This document shows positions 22,645 through 34,498 of a stretch of DNA of 64,000 nucleotides, piece after piece. A program made the translations under genes and the position numbers. Source of the stretch: Pseudoscleropodium purum (lineage: Eukaryota; Streptophyta; Bryopsida; Hypnales; Brachytheciaceae); contig OZ017800.1 of assembly GCA_963969395.1 (NCBI GenBank), positions 21,670,479-21,734,478 of the forward strand. The letters are read 5' to 3'. Below the pieces are notes generated by a model. That model saw only the letters and a list, made by a program, of their open reading frames with translations. It was not told the DNA's origin and ran no database searches. The number at the start of each line of letters is the position of its first letter. Position 1 is the first letter of the stretch.

Positions 22645-23465
22645 TTAACCTTGAAGTATCTCTAGCATTTTTAGGTTTAAGAACATCATTGCTTTTGAAG
22701 TCTCATACATAGGTCAAAATGTCACTAAGGTATAGAAATTTCAATAGTACAATCTTATAGTGTGTATGTTGTAGATGATGTTGATCAAATTTTAGAGTCA
22801 TTTGGCTACATAGATTGGAATATTACAATGTTTTAGTGTTGGAAAAGGATCCAAAAATTTCCTTGGCTAGCACTTTAGAGGTGAAATTCAATTTCTAAAC
22901 CTATTCAAATGCAAAAACTTTATACTCTAAAGTGCTTCAAAACCAACATTGGAGAAAGACAATATCATTCAAAGCACTCATTGTTTTTGCAAAATCACTT
23001 TGAAAGTTGAAAAAAAAGTTGAAAAAAATAATCTAAGGTTGAATCCCTTTTTGAAATGCATCTCAAATACTCATAAATTTTAGATTGATATAAAATATTA
23101 ACTACACAAACTATACTGCTATGCACAACTTTTTCAATTTAAAAAAATTAGAAGTAGACATTGTATGAAGAAGAAACATACATATGGCTGAAGTTCACTA
23201 TAATCCAAAAATGCTTGGATTTGACTTCAAATGGTTCTCAAACATTCAAAACAACTTGGATTGATATGAAAATTTTACCACAATTATAACTAGACTTCAA
23301 GAATAAACTTCAAACACAACAAACTTTATCAAAAACAAACATTGGATGAATAAGATACAAGTCCTCAAAGTTGCAACCATCAAAATGCATTTTCATAAAT
23401 TAAAATTGAACCCATGAACTTCTAAACTATGTGGGGACACTTTTGGTCACCTAGGGCACTTAGAG
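22645..23465. mobile_element. family B element, large subfamily, copy 1
   Basis: It starts at a TTTAACC end, shares AAGAACATCATTGCTTTTGA and many later blocks with 32297-33267, and is a reverse-complement match to the flanks of 43622-44741. It ends near TTTTGGTCACCTAGGG. The termini are worn and there is no coding capacity. Confidence 0.6.
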
Positions 23466-24779
23466 AGAAAAAAAACATGTTAGTGCAAAGAAAGGGATAA
23501 TTTTATTCACACTAAAAACAAAATTAACCACAAAAAATATGGGTATTTCAAAATAGCCTCTTAAAAATACTAAAAATGCATTGTAAGAATATCCCTAAAA
23601 TAATTTATAATATAAATATTCAAAAAATGAAAAATATTCTTAGAACATGTAAATTATTTCATATTTCTTCTCTAAATTATTAATACCTTCTAAATATAGA
23701 AAGATTGTAATGTTGATGAAGTTCTATAATCATAACCTCTTCTCATAAAGTATTTTCTTAATGTTTCTTGCCTATGTTTTGTGAAAGACAAATGCAAGTT
23801 TTTCTCTCTTTAGCTCATTTGTTTTAAAGCTTCACTCTTGATTTGTACATCAAAATTTTGAATACAAGGCAACAATGCTTGTAAAAAACTCTTGGATCCA
23901 TTGACACTATATCATATACATCTATTCCATTTAAACTACAAAAGAGCAGATTCAACTCTTAAAGTTGGCATACCTAATCTTGTACTCTATAAGACCACTT
24001 TCGTCTATATAGCAATTTCATTAAAGTAAGAATAAAAAAAATCAAAAGATTAGGTGGTTTAAAAATGAGTAATGATTACAAACTAATAATTTGTTTACAT
24101 CTTTTCCATCATACATAGTTCTTGAAAATTTAATATATTAAAGATATGTATAGTGCAAAAGAAAATATCAAAATTGAAGCAAATGGATTTCGACAAAAAT
24201 GGAATGTTTGTCGACTTGTTGGCTTTACACCAAAAGGAAAAAGACTTTGCATTAACAAAAGCTACTTGAGAGGAAGTTTGAATAGGACTGAACTTGAAAA
24301 GTGAGGCCAATGCTACGCAAACAAAGCCTCCTATAGCTACTTGTCTATCTTTATTTATGACTTATATTATTGTTTTTCATTTATTGCTTACCAATGAAAG
24401 CTTGTTCTTTGTATTCCTTACCTCACCTCTTTTAGGCTTTCAATACAACTTGTTTTACTTTTAAAAACATGTACTAGGCTAAGCATCATATGTATGTACA
24501 TCATACATAATAAAATCAAGTAAAATGAGATGCAAGAATATTTAAATATGGTAATATTTTCAAATACAATAATATTGATATACAAGAAAAAATATCATGA
24601 CAAAATAGTTCCTTTATAAGAAAAAAATCATTTTGATAATAATTCTACAATAGAATTAAAACATTTCCATCCTAACAATGAGGTTGTTGTAGGAAGTACA
24701 TTATTCTACACTCCATTGAAAATTTATAATGATTGACTTCAAATATGAATACAATATTTAAAGTTATTTAAAAAAAAGA

Positions 24780-25110
24780 TACATTGCCTTCATTGCCCAC
24801 AAAACAAGTCTCTTCATAGGACTCTCCATGGTTTTCACATCAATAATCCAAATGAATTCAAAGCTTTTCATGTAGACATAAGTATATTAGGCCATGAGGA
24901 AAAATGAGATAAAATGAAACTCAAATTTTTTTATCATTTTGGGGGTTTGGCTTGAACTCAAGCATTTTGTATTTATATTTGTATTTGTATTTGTATTACA
25001 TTTTCTTGTCATGGCACTAATTAAAAGAAAAATTGTATTCCCCCAAAGCTATTACATTTCTTGACCTTCAAGACAAGTTTAAAAAAATTACAATTAAATT
25101 TGAATTCAAC
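24780..25110. mobile_element. family B internal fragment
   Basis: It shares ACAAAACAAGTCTCTTCATA-type text, TTCAAAGCTTTTCATGTAGA and the run up to CTTGACCTTCAAGACAAGTT with the inner parts of 19030-19954 and 42565-43212. The ends are missing. Confidence 0.45.
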
Positions 25111-25559
25111 CATAGAACCTTGGCTACCAAAAGTTTCAACAAAACCTATTTGAAGACTTTGAACTTACTAAGAAATAAAGAAAGAAGTGACACATTTTAG
25201 ACTCTATAATTCTCATCCAAAGTTTTTATCCAATGGTTCAAATTAGAGGTGGTCATCGTATTCCAACTTTTGAGCATTTCTCCAAAAGTCAATAAATGAA
25301 ATTATCCATCCAAAATGTGCTTCACTTGTGAAATGATTCCATACTGGCACAACCATTGGATGTTTTTTGAGGCCAAAACAAGATCGAGGGTTCTCCAACC
25401 CCAAAAACGCTTTGAACACAACAAGCAACACAATCTGATGTGGCCAAAAGAGTGACGCATCACTTCCTCAAATTTTTTTAATTTTGAAATGCAACTTTTT
25501 TTTTTTTGCATTTTAAAATTTTATTTTATTTTATTTTTTGAATTATTTTTTTCTGACAC

Positions 25560-26003
25560 CCGACTGTTCCCTTCAGTGCGGGGGAACAGGGGAACAGGCC
25601 TTATACATGCTGTTATTGCCCTCAAATATCTTCTAATGACTAGTTGCTTCATGTGTTCATTTTCATTTGATTCCTAAGCAAGTGGGAACTAAGCAAGTGC
25701 GAGCCCTGGCTCAACTAAGATTCACAGCTTCTTCGGTTAACTGGCCTCGTTGTAAATTTCTTCTGTTGGTTCCGGCCTCTGCCTACATTTCTTGAAAGTT
25801 TTGGATTGTTGGTCCTTTTCCCGGACTACGTTTTAACGTTTTGTAAGGCAGCACTCGGATGCTTGCAAAGCAGTTTTGTTGAACTTGCAGTGAAATAACC
25901 TAACTTATTGATATTTGGACCCAATTCTCCAGCGGGAGGGATGAAGGTGCGGAGTGTACACGGCCAAAGAATGTGATGCATTGCACTGGGAAATAGATTA
26001 TCA
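25560..26003 (+). other. GC-richer leader region of the 26.0 kb ORF
   Basis: Composition rises from about 25560 onward. A GGGGAACAGGGGAACAGG duplication lies at 25580-25597. From 25680 to 26003 the sequence looks like a 5' leader. No promoter motif can be named with confidence. Confidence 0.35.
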
Positions 26004-26525
26004 ATGACAGAAGCCAAGAAATCGTGGGGGAAACTGAAGCTGAAGGAGGTCCCAGGTGCAATTGCACAGGAGATGATGAGTCTGGACAAATGGGAGAAGC
26101 GATTGAAGATGAGTTCTTTGAGAATTTATCTCTTGAATTACCACAAGAACTACATTCATACCGGCAGCATCAAGCCCTTGAACCATGTGCTGATCTCCGT
26201 GGGTTTGCTCTCGTATGCAACAGGTTGGCCCACAGAAATTCGCCATTTGCGGCGCACTGAAAAAGAAGCAATGAAAAGGAGGGGTTTCAGGAGGAGTGTG
26301 AGTGTGAGTGTGAGTGTTAATTCCCCACATTCACAAATTAGGGTTAGGGCGAGCAAGTTCATTGGTATAGAATGGTCTTTTGAAGAATTCAAAGCAGCTG
26401 TAATTGAGAGTCTGCGCCTGCTATGTGAGAGCATTTCAACCGAAGGTCTTTTTCTTTCTTGTGTGTATCTGGTACCATCCTCTCCCATCCTTTCAAAAAT
26501 TTGGCCAGTCTTCGGAGAATTGTGA
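26004..26525 (+). CDS. small protein with one predicted membrane segment, family unknown
   Basis: The frame begins at an ATG and the first 90 residues look like real protein. There is an amphipathic, Lys-rich N-terminus (MTEAKKSWGKLKLKEV), a basic/aromatic run containing YLLNYHKNYIHTGS, a short hydrophobic stretch (about residues 58-72, LNHVLISVGLLSYATGW) and a charged tail with HLRRTEKEAMKRRG. This resembles the general plan of small single-span mitochondrial membrane subunits, but that is only an impression. After residue 94 the frame enters a GTGAGT microsatellite (26293-26317). Splicing there could give a different C-terminus, so the end at 26525 is doubtful. Confidence 0.45.
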   Translation: MTEAKKSWGKLKLKEVPGAIAQEMMSLDKWEKRLKMSSLRIYLLNYHKNYIHTGSIKPLNHVLISVGLLSYATGWPTEIRHLRRTEKEAMKRRGFRRSVSVSVSVNSPHSQIRVRASKFIGIEWSFEEFKAAVIESLRLLCESISTEGLFLSCVYLVPSSPILSKIWPVFGEL

Positions 26526-26599
26526 AATATGCAACAAAGCTTTCTTTCTGAAGGTGAAGTAAAACTGCTGTGCATTTGAGATTGAAATTTTGAAATGGT

Positions 26600-28130
26600 A
26601 CATGGACTTGTGATTTGTCAAAGTTTCTTGCTTTCGATCATGCTGCTAATTCAGGGAGATATGCTTCGCAATGTTGCCAAGGCACAATTTCAGTGTGCAT
26701 TGAAAGGTTGACCACTGAAGCAATACAAGACATGAATATCCGAAAGCATCCATATAAGCATCACAACGTGGTTCTTATTATTCAACTGCTTTAGTTTTGG
26801 GTTGGCAATTGAAAGAAAAAATCCTATGTATCTGACCCCTAAATGACGGACACTGATTTTAGGCCTTAGTGCCTATCACTCAATTTGCTGCCATTTTGCA
26901 ACTAGATATGCATGAAAAATTATATATTTATTTTTCAGAGATGAAATTACATATCTTCTTTACTTCATAAAAATTTAGATTTTTTTGAGAATTTCTGAAG
27001 AAAAAGTGAATAAAAATCACATCAAATAGAAAATTATTTCAAGAAATCTGAAAATTTCACCATGTGTGTATATTACAATGCCAAACATCATGGTGTAAAC
27101 TCAATTTCCGTGTCATTCTATGATTAGAAAATAATAGACATTGAAAATACACCCAAAGTTCAAATTGCAATAAAATATTCAATATTAGGATTTTTTTTTA
27201 AAATTCAAATTGGAGAGGAAACTAAAGTAGATGACCTTCATTTTGTTAGTTGGGTTCAAACTCAAAAAATATCATTTTTGTGGAGAAATTTCAGTTTTAG
27301 AGCAAGGAACAACAACTTCCCATAATACACTAAAATAGCATATTTTGTGATCCATTTCTTTCAATAATTTCTCATTTATATGAAGATAGACACTTGCATG
27401 ACTACAAATTCAACTACTCACTCTTCATAATCCACCACAGATGGTCAACGAAAAAGAAACGAATGAAAAAATGTTTCCTAGCAATGTACAGATGACCGTC
27501 ATCAGTCATCCAAAAGTCACAAAATGGCTGTGCCGGCGTTACAGGGCTGAACATGTGTGACGAAACAATGAATAATGAAATTTCAAAGTGCCAATTATAG
27601 GTGTTCCCAATATCATCCGCATACAGGATTGAGGCAATATCAGACTGCATAACTTTTAGGCAAGAAGATCCAGCAACCCGTTGCATCGTCCAAGATACAG
27701 AATAACGGTACACTTCCAAACCAATTTCAATTCATGTCTTTGACCAAAAAATTTACCTTTTCAAAGTGCCAAAACTATTTCGAAATATATTCTAATTCTC
27801 GAAGAATGAGCCTCGTCTTGGTAATACCGAAGGGTCAATAAGTTTAATCAGTGAGCAAAGAACCATGGATAAGCTTTCTAGAATCACTAAATGAATGCTC
27901 CATCATGACTACCTGAGAATAATTGTCAATTGATGATACATCTCTGAGCTTTCTCAACATATTGAGAAGGTTGACCTCAACAACAGAAAGTGTTCGACCT
28001 CACCATTTCTAAAACACGGAAACATGAAGAGGTTACAATTTGCTTTTGTAAAAATCCACTACTCGACTATGTAAAATGTAAAAGACAAGATCCGGTGTCG
28101 TTCTTTATAAAACCTACAAAAATTCTGATA
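26600..28130. other. intergenic DNA without a supported gene
   Basis: AT-rich sequence with a family B-like terminus near 26836 (GACCCCTAAATGACGGA). Open frames on the - strand at 27414-27719 are short and not supported. Confidence 0.5.
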
Positions 28131-29642
28131 TCACTGAACAATGGCTAACAAATCACCACTGCGACAGAAGCAAAGCCTGTCCGATGTCCCCAGATTAACC
28201 TGCACGTAGGGAACGCATAAGGTCACAAACTTTGAAATTCGAGAGTCTGCCACAGTTAAAGCAAAGAATAAAGACAAGGAGCAGAATAAATTGAACATAG
28301 GCATACCTCATATGCATTTACGTCTGCAAACATAACCTTCTGTCCCTTTTCCACTTCAGTAACTTCTGATCCGGCTGCAATGATCTGCAGGAAAAGAAAA
28401 TAACATTTATTTGAAATAGTTCGTGCTTGGATGGAACGCATGAGGATATACAATAATGGAACTCAATGAAAGGAATTGAATCCAAAGATAATCCAAGGAT
28501 AAATCAAAGGTGAGGTATAACAGACTAAAACCACAGTAATTTAAGATAAATCTTTCTCGACTCCAAAGCTTCGGTCCATCCCCTACTTTCAGCTCTGAAA
28601 ATAAATAAATCATCGGATTATGTCCAAAAAATACCTCGCCTTGTAGATATCGCTCGAACTTGACAGCTGCACTTGGAAGCAATACCCCTCCAGCAGATTG
28701 CTGCAAATTCATGCAAGCGTTAAACAGTCACTCCTAAACCTACAAGTTTACTCACCTAAATTTGCGGGGATTCACGCTCAAGGAATTCCAATCTCGCTTA
28801 ACCCCTAAAAGACCAAAGATTTCTTGTTGTAAAATGACCAATTCAAGTCATCAAGTTGTGAAAAATAAAATTCAAATAAAGCAATATATTATGTCACCAG
28901 AATCCGCAAATTGCACATATTGGTCAATAAATACATAAATTGAACGAGATTTGTTCCCATACCCACTCAGAACTGACATTAATAACGTGAGGCCCAGTTT
29001 GGGCTTCTTGGTCCTTGAGGGGTAAAGAAACTGGATAACGTATTGGAGAAAAGTTCAGAATCCTCTAGAAATATGACTGGGAGGGAATCAAGCAATGTTC
29101 ACGCAAAAGCAGTACATGAATAAAGAGCGAACGAGTCCACGCTTAAAACTCAAGAGAACGATAGAATGAAACTCGACTTACAGATGCCAGAGTTTCAAGG
29201 CGTATCAAGACTCGGTCAGCCTGGGGAACAATCTGCCAGGACCAAATTCAATTAGGTCAAAATGCACCAGAGCACCTGTAGAGATAAAACTCCCGCCGAA
29301 ATAGAGACTTGACACAGAATGGACGGAAATACACAGTATAACTTGATTAGAATTAAAAATAAGCGTAATCTTTTGAAGCCCTATGGATACGCGTAAAAAT
29401 TGAGCTTAATCCGCAGCATTGCTAATCTTCTCTATTTATAACAAACCGACCAACAACGCTACTTTCAATGCACTAAGAACAACAAAACAACTAACCTTTG
29501 CGATATCGACCTCCATCGCGGCTTTGACGGACAACCTGCTAGAATTCGACGAAGAAATTCTCCCCATAGTGTTGTTCGCTTTCAAAATGGCCGCATTGAA
29601 ACCTACCAATTTAAGACTCATCAGCATCGACTTAAAATGCAT
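28131..29642 (-). CDS. CPN10: plastid-type 10-kDa chaperonin (GroES/Cpn10)
   Basis: This is the co-chaperonin that caps the Cpn60 folding chamber in the chloroplast stroma. Exons on the - strand are 29496-29642 (transit peptide), 29182-29232, 28635-28700, 28307-28384 and 28131-28199, all phase 0 with GT-AG introns, giving 136 residues. The mature part reads IVPQADRVLIRLETLAS, then QSAGGVLLPSAAVKFERYLQ at the mobile loop, IIAAGSEVTEVEKGQKVMF, DVNAYEV and the C-terminal CFCRSGDLLAIVQ. The KFERYL and Cys-Phe-Cys signatures fit the chloroplast Cpn10 subfamily rather than mitochondrial Cpn10. The chosen start is the first in-frame ATG of exon 1; Met at 29621 or an upstream exon are alternatives. 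A family B MITE sits in the intron 28701-29181. Confidence 0.9.
28798..29025. mobile_element. family B MITE inside a CPN10 intron
   Basis: The left end TTAACCCCTAAAAGACCAAA mirrors the right end TTGGTCCTTGAGGGGTAAAG. At about 228 bp it shares the interior block ATTCTGGTGA(C/T)ATA (here inverted) with the two copies in EXO84 introns. Confidence 0.7.
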
Positions 29643-29659
29643 CTTCGAAGAATCATCCA

Positions 29660-30060
29660 CTTTAGAAATCACAAGCAATTTCCCACTACCTAAACCCTAT
29701 CCCCTCAAAACCACGTCGCTAAACCCTACTCAGCTCCCAACATCGCAAAACGCGTGCTTCAACCAGAGCTGCAAAGCAGAGTTTCCAAGTACCAGAGAAG
29801 GCGACGGAAGTTCTGCACGAGAGCGCAGGGCAGCCAGCAGCGATGGCTGTGACCTTGTGCAGCTGCGAGGGGTTGCGCACTGCAGTGCTGGCCATTGTAG
29901 TGCCTATTGCCATGGCCATAGCCGAGATTGCAGCAACAAAATGCGAATGCCACAACGAAATGCGAGCCCTGGTAGAGGATGGAATGCGAAATTAGAGATG
30001 TGCTGAGGAGTGCTGGCGTGTTGCAAAACTCTTGATAAGGGGAAGACGACGAGCTTCGCT
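29660..30060 (-). promoter_or_regulatory. CPN10 upstream region, possible extra transit-peptide exon
   Basis: This is a GC-rich segment upstream of CPN10. On the - strand an ATG at 29919 opens a frame starting MAMAIGTTMASTAVRNPSQL, Ser/Thr/Ala-rich with few acids, much like a plastid transit peptide. A donor at 29729 (CTGA|GTAGGG) and acceptor at 29660-61 would link it in frame to the CPN10 exon, but the product would be unusually long (about 205 residues). Telo-box-like AACCCTA repeats occur at 29693-29729. It may equally be promoter and 5' UTR. Confidence 0.35.
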
Positions 30061-30069
30061 GGGTTCTGG

Positions 30070-31770
30070 AAACTTCAGTATCAGGTGAGGCTTGGATTGG
30101 ATGAATAAGACCGCCGCTGTTTCCAGGGATGAATATCGTCTAATAGATGAGTATCGTCGTCAGCTGATTTAGATTCAGTCTCGGCATGAATTGAGTAATT
30201 TACTTAGAAAGTGCCACATGTTATCCTCTTGAGATGTGCACCTTTCAAAATTTGACGTGGAAATTCAATTTTGGCATTTACTTATTTTTGCCAAAATTGA
30301 CCCTCTCAAAGTATAATAGGTATTATAAGTAACACTAATGTATCAAAGTCACACTATTCTAAATTGATATCCAATTCTTTGTGTTTTTGATAAAGTCACA
30401 TCAATTCTTTAAATGTTTTTGAAGCTAAATTGTGCTCACACTAAGTGTTGCAATGAGAACTTTGCATAGTATTCTATTGTCAAAATGGGTCATATTTAGT
30501 GTGTTAATTTAGCAATTGTGAAAATTTATTTTGGGACTATTGTAGGTGCAAATTCTATGATTTACTGACAATTTAATCTAGGATTCAAGATTTCATATGG
30601 GACAATTATGTATTTTTACTTTATCCCTTATAAGATTTCAAAAATATATGGAGTCATAGGAATGAGAAAAGTAGTCATTGGAGTATATTTCTCTAGTAGG
30701 TAATTGAAATCATAATTGTTGCATTTACATGCAACTTGAAATATTGAAAGAAATTTCAAAGTTATTTAGGCCTTGAGATTTTTGGATTTGTAAAGTAGTC
30801 AATGATCATTTGGACTATTTTTGAATGAAAATGAAAATTTAAACAATCGAAATAATATGCCTTTCCAACCATCATTCATACATATCACATCTACAAAGTA
30901 TGTTTGATAGAAAATTATTTTTTTATTTTTTTATGAGAAAAAATTGGATATGGCACTCAAAATTGTTACTTCCATGCCAAAAGTGATCTTCAATTCCCAT
31001 TGGACAAAATGTTTGGTATTTTTTTTGTTGAAAATAACATAATTTCAACTTGTTTTGAGTTAAAAGTAAAGTTTGGTGTACTCCTATTGTCTTGAAACTT
31101 TGAGTTTTTCAGCCCTTTTAAAAGTATAGTATGAAGTTTATTGCAATAAATTTAAGGGAAACAAGAAGATCATTTTGGGATAGAAGGAATATTAAGTATT
31201 GTCAATTTGGTACATATATGTAATTATCATTAATTCTCTACTTGTCAAGAATGTACATATCTTGTCTTCACATATGGAATTTATTCCAAGTCATTGTCAT
31301 TTGGTAAACATTATTACCTTCAAATTGCAATAAATTGTCTTTTTATATGAACTTCCCCTATATAGAATTGTAGCTTAGTATTCAAAAAATTCTATCCTAA
31401 CCAACCTTCTAACATGCTTAATATGACCAAGACAACAATCCTTACATCTTCTAATCTCCATTATAAAAATATGGGAATATATAAACTTTCATACTAAATA
31501 GACAATTTTTTTTTCAATTTCATTTGTTGCATTCTCATCTACAAAAAAATTCATTTGTATATTCTTGCAAAATTACAATGACATCCAAAACATTTTTTCA
31601 ATGAATCCTTGCAACTTGATGAAACCTTTTTGGTATTGTTGCATTTCCATAGATTCAATCTAATATAGTCTATATTAAAACTATATGGTTTCAAAATTAA
31701 ATTTATCTTATCCACTTTTTTAAAAACGATCCTTAGAGGGATCACTTGATAGTCAAACAATTCCACTAAC
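30070..31770. other. AT-rich intergenic stretch
   Basis: No gene is supported. Fragments near 30325-30400 resemble text at 41970-42030 and 44930-44985 (AACACTAATTTACCAAAGTC-like), so another low-copy repeat may be present. Confidence 0.45.
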
Positions 31771-31772
31771 AA

Positions 31773-32029
31773 AGTGAACCATTAGAGGATTTTTGGGGCC
31801 TTTGGATGCCTGCAAGTTATCACAGCTTGTGAACATAAGAAACAAATTCAGCGCAGTGGTCTAACGTGGTCGAGCCCTTGCCACGTCATTGACCCCATTT
31901 TATTTTATTTTTAAATATTTATTTTATGAAAAAAAAATTCTAACAGTGGGCCATTTCCTTTGCTGTGGGGAATAGCTGCGGAAGAATAGGCCCAAGGGCT
32001 TCTGGACCCCCCAAAACTCTTCTAATGTC
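31773..32029 (+). mobile_element. family C element, 257 bp
   Basis: Inverted ends are CATTAGAGGATTTTTGGGGC and CCCCCCAAAACTCTTCTAATG. The interior contains CAGTGGTCTAACGTGGTCGA, strikingly conserved with the copy at 44148-44546 (there inverted), and a GGCCCAAGGGC block near the right end. Confidence 0.65.
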
Positions 32030-32296
32030 TTATGTACAAAATCAACCAAACTTTGAAAAAGACAAAATATTTTCTGAATTTTGACACATGAGTGTGTAAT
32101 ATTTGCAAAAGGATAATTGGATTAGTTGAATAGAAAAATTATAGGGGCAAACATATGAAAAGAGGGGGAGAGAACTCTCCTACTTGTGAAAAACTAATTT
32201 TAACATCAAACTTGAACATTTTGTTTGCTTTAAGAAAGGCAACATTGCAAAGCTACTTCTAAAATGTAGAAGCTTCTTCTTCTTCACACATAAATT

Positions 32297-33267
32297 TTAC
32301 CTCTTAATGCCCTAGGCCTTATTGGATTTCAAAACATCATTGCTTTTGAAGTGTTATAGGTCTAAATGTTACTAAGGCATGAAAATCTCAGTTGTACAAT
32401 CTTGCAAAGAACATATTGTAGATGATGTCAATCAAACTTGGAGTCATCTTACCACATAGATTGCAAGATGATAATATTTTAGTGTTAAAAAAGCATACTA
32501 AAATTTTCCTTGCAACACATTTGAAGATGAAATTTGATTCTTAAGCCTACTCAAATGAAAAAATTTGAACTATAATGTGCTTTAAAACCAACATACAAAC
32601 ACATTGTTGAAAGAAAATATCATTCAATTTATTCACTGTCTCTGCAAAATGACTCTCAAATGTAAAAAAATAGCAAGAAAAGTTGTAAAAACTTATCTAA
32701 GGTTGAACCTCCTTCTACTATAATATCTCTCATTCACTTATGACTTTTTTGATTGATATAAAATTTAACCACACAAACTAGACTAGTATTTACAACTTTC
32801 CTTAAAGTTTTTATTGGAATGAATACTATATAAAGGAACAAGTTGACAAAATTCACTATAATCCAAGAATGTCCGGATTTCAAATCGTGAATTGTTTCCA
32901 AACATTCCAAACAAATTGCATTGGTATGAAAATTTTACCAGAATAACAAGATCTTCAAGGGAACACAAGCCAACAAAATTATTGAAAAATAATATTTTAT
33001 GAAGGAGATACAAGCCTCCAAAGTCACAACCATCAAAATGTAGTTTGGTGGACTCAAATTGCTCAAGTGAACTTTGAATGGCTTTCAAAAAATTAGTAAG
33101 TTTTGGATTGATCTGAAAATTTTACCACACAAACTAGAAGACAAAGTGCAAATTTTCAAACAAGTTTTATATAATTTAAACATTGGATGCAAAAATTACA
33201 ACACTTTGAATCGGACTTTTAGAATATGTGAGGACACTTTTGGTCCCTTGGGGTGCTTATGGTTTAA
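32297..33267. mobile_element. family B element, large subfamily, copy 2
   Basis: It runs from a worn CTTAATGCCCTAGGCC end to TTGGGGTGCTTATGGTTTAA. It is collinear with 22645-23465 and with the outer parts of 43622-44741 in reverse. No coding capacity. Confidence 0.6.
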
Positions 33268-33304
33268 ACCTTGTGGAAGTTGAAGAAAGCAATTCCAACT
33301 CCTA

Positions 33305-33603
33305 TAGAACATGGGAATCCACCAAGGTTGTTTTTCTAGCAATTTTGGGTTGAGAAGTGATGATTTTTTTTTAAGGGAATCTTGAGTGACATATTTTTGC
33401 TTCTTACTGGATGAAATTGCCAATTTGCTACCAAATTTTGTGGTTGTATTGCTCTATTTTGGATTAATGTACATTGTTTGGATGGATAAATGAAATTTCA
33501 TCCGTAGATTGCAAGTTTCACCCATTCCATGGATGTAAGTAGCTTCCTCCTTCCAGTGATTATTGCTTTCAGCGCTGCTTTCAATAAATGAAAAAAACAA
33601 CAA
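33305..33603 (+). repeat. dispersed repeat family A, copy 3
   Basis: It matches copies 1 and 2 over the whole unit and ends in AATAAATGAAAAAAACAAC. GC-rich leader-like sequence of the EXO84 upstream region begins directly after it. Confidence 0.8.
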
Positions 33604-34498
33604 TCTGGAATCTGCCCCAAACAAGCCCAGCTTTGCAGTCATGATGAACCGACTCCGAGCCCCAACCCGGCCCGGCCCATCTCCGTCTCCACCTGGTCCG
33701 GCCGGTCCCCCCTCTAGCTTTCACTCCTGCGCGGCCAACTCACCTTGCCTCTCCCATCCTTGTCAGTGCTGAATTGCAAATCCACGCTCGCCATCTCCAT
33801 CGCCACTATTTCGGGGCTTGCCATCTGGGCTCCCTCACTCCTCGCATCCCAGCACTATTGTCACGAACGTGACAACAGTCACAACACTGTTCTCGCCCCC
33901 AATTCCCTCATAGTCCAGAACCAGACCACCTCCTGCCTGCCTGCTGCCTTGCCAGTTCTGTCACCTGGCACTCTCACTGATCTGCAAAGTTCGCACTAAG
34001 TTATTAAGCTTACTCACTCGGGCGTGTGAGAGTCTGAGCTTGGCGAGACTCGTGCGTGATCAGTTTACGCATTTGCCCGGGAAAAGGGCCTCGGGGTCTG
34101 TGCATGCCTACTTTGGGAAAGAGAGTTTTAGGGAGGGTTTTAGGTCTGACGATCTCTCGGGATTGGTGACGCACCAGATGTGAGAGACTTGGTGATGTGA
34201 GGCCTTGAGCTGCTGCATGCGTGGAGATGCGGAATTGACTGACAGCGAGGCGCGGTGTGTGGGTTTACCGACGATACGGGAACTGTCTCTTCGAATGTAT
34301 AGGGGGGGGGGGAGGGGGGCGCGTGCCGTTAGGTTAATTTTGTGAGAGTGGACTGGATAGATCGGGATGGTGAAGGGTTTAGTGATTGATGTGTGGGAAT
34401 GAAGCAGGCGAGTGATTGTGTGCACTGCAAACCTATGTAGTAGTTGGAGGATCGAGTTGTGAGAGTTAGGGTGAATTTAGGTTTGGGGTACGAGGGTC
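33604..34498 (+). promoter_or_regulatory. GC-rich upstream region of EXO84 with a long G-run
   Basis: This segment is much GC-richer than the flanking repeats. It contains a run of G broken by one A at about 34301-34319, which could form a quadruplex, and a - strand donor-like AAG|GTGAGT at about 33741-33747. Short open frames in it (for example from ATG 33641) are Pro/Ser-rich and not convincing. It probably holds the EXO84 promoter and 5' UTR, possibly with a divergent leader. Confidence 0.4.

Larger units (their letters stand above)
16760..25560. other. long repeat-rich, gene-free AT-rich block
   Basis: No coding sequence is supported. The block is built from dispersed repeats (families A, B and others listed separately) and simple AT-rich DNA, including a short TA microsatellite at about 17744-17758 and ATTTGT repeats near 24970-24999. 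Confidence 0.6.

Noticed and set aside
27414..27719. A - strand open frame containing LYADDI, recalling the reverse transcriptase YxDD motif
   Set aside because: The four-residue match has no neighbouring RT motifs and the surrounding residues do not fit. Chance is the simplest explanation.
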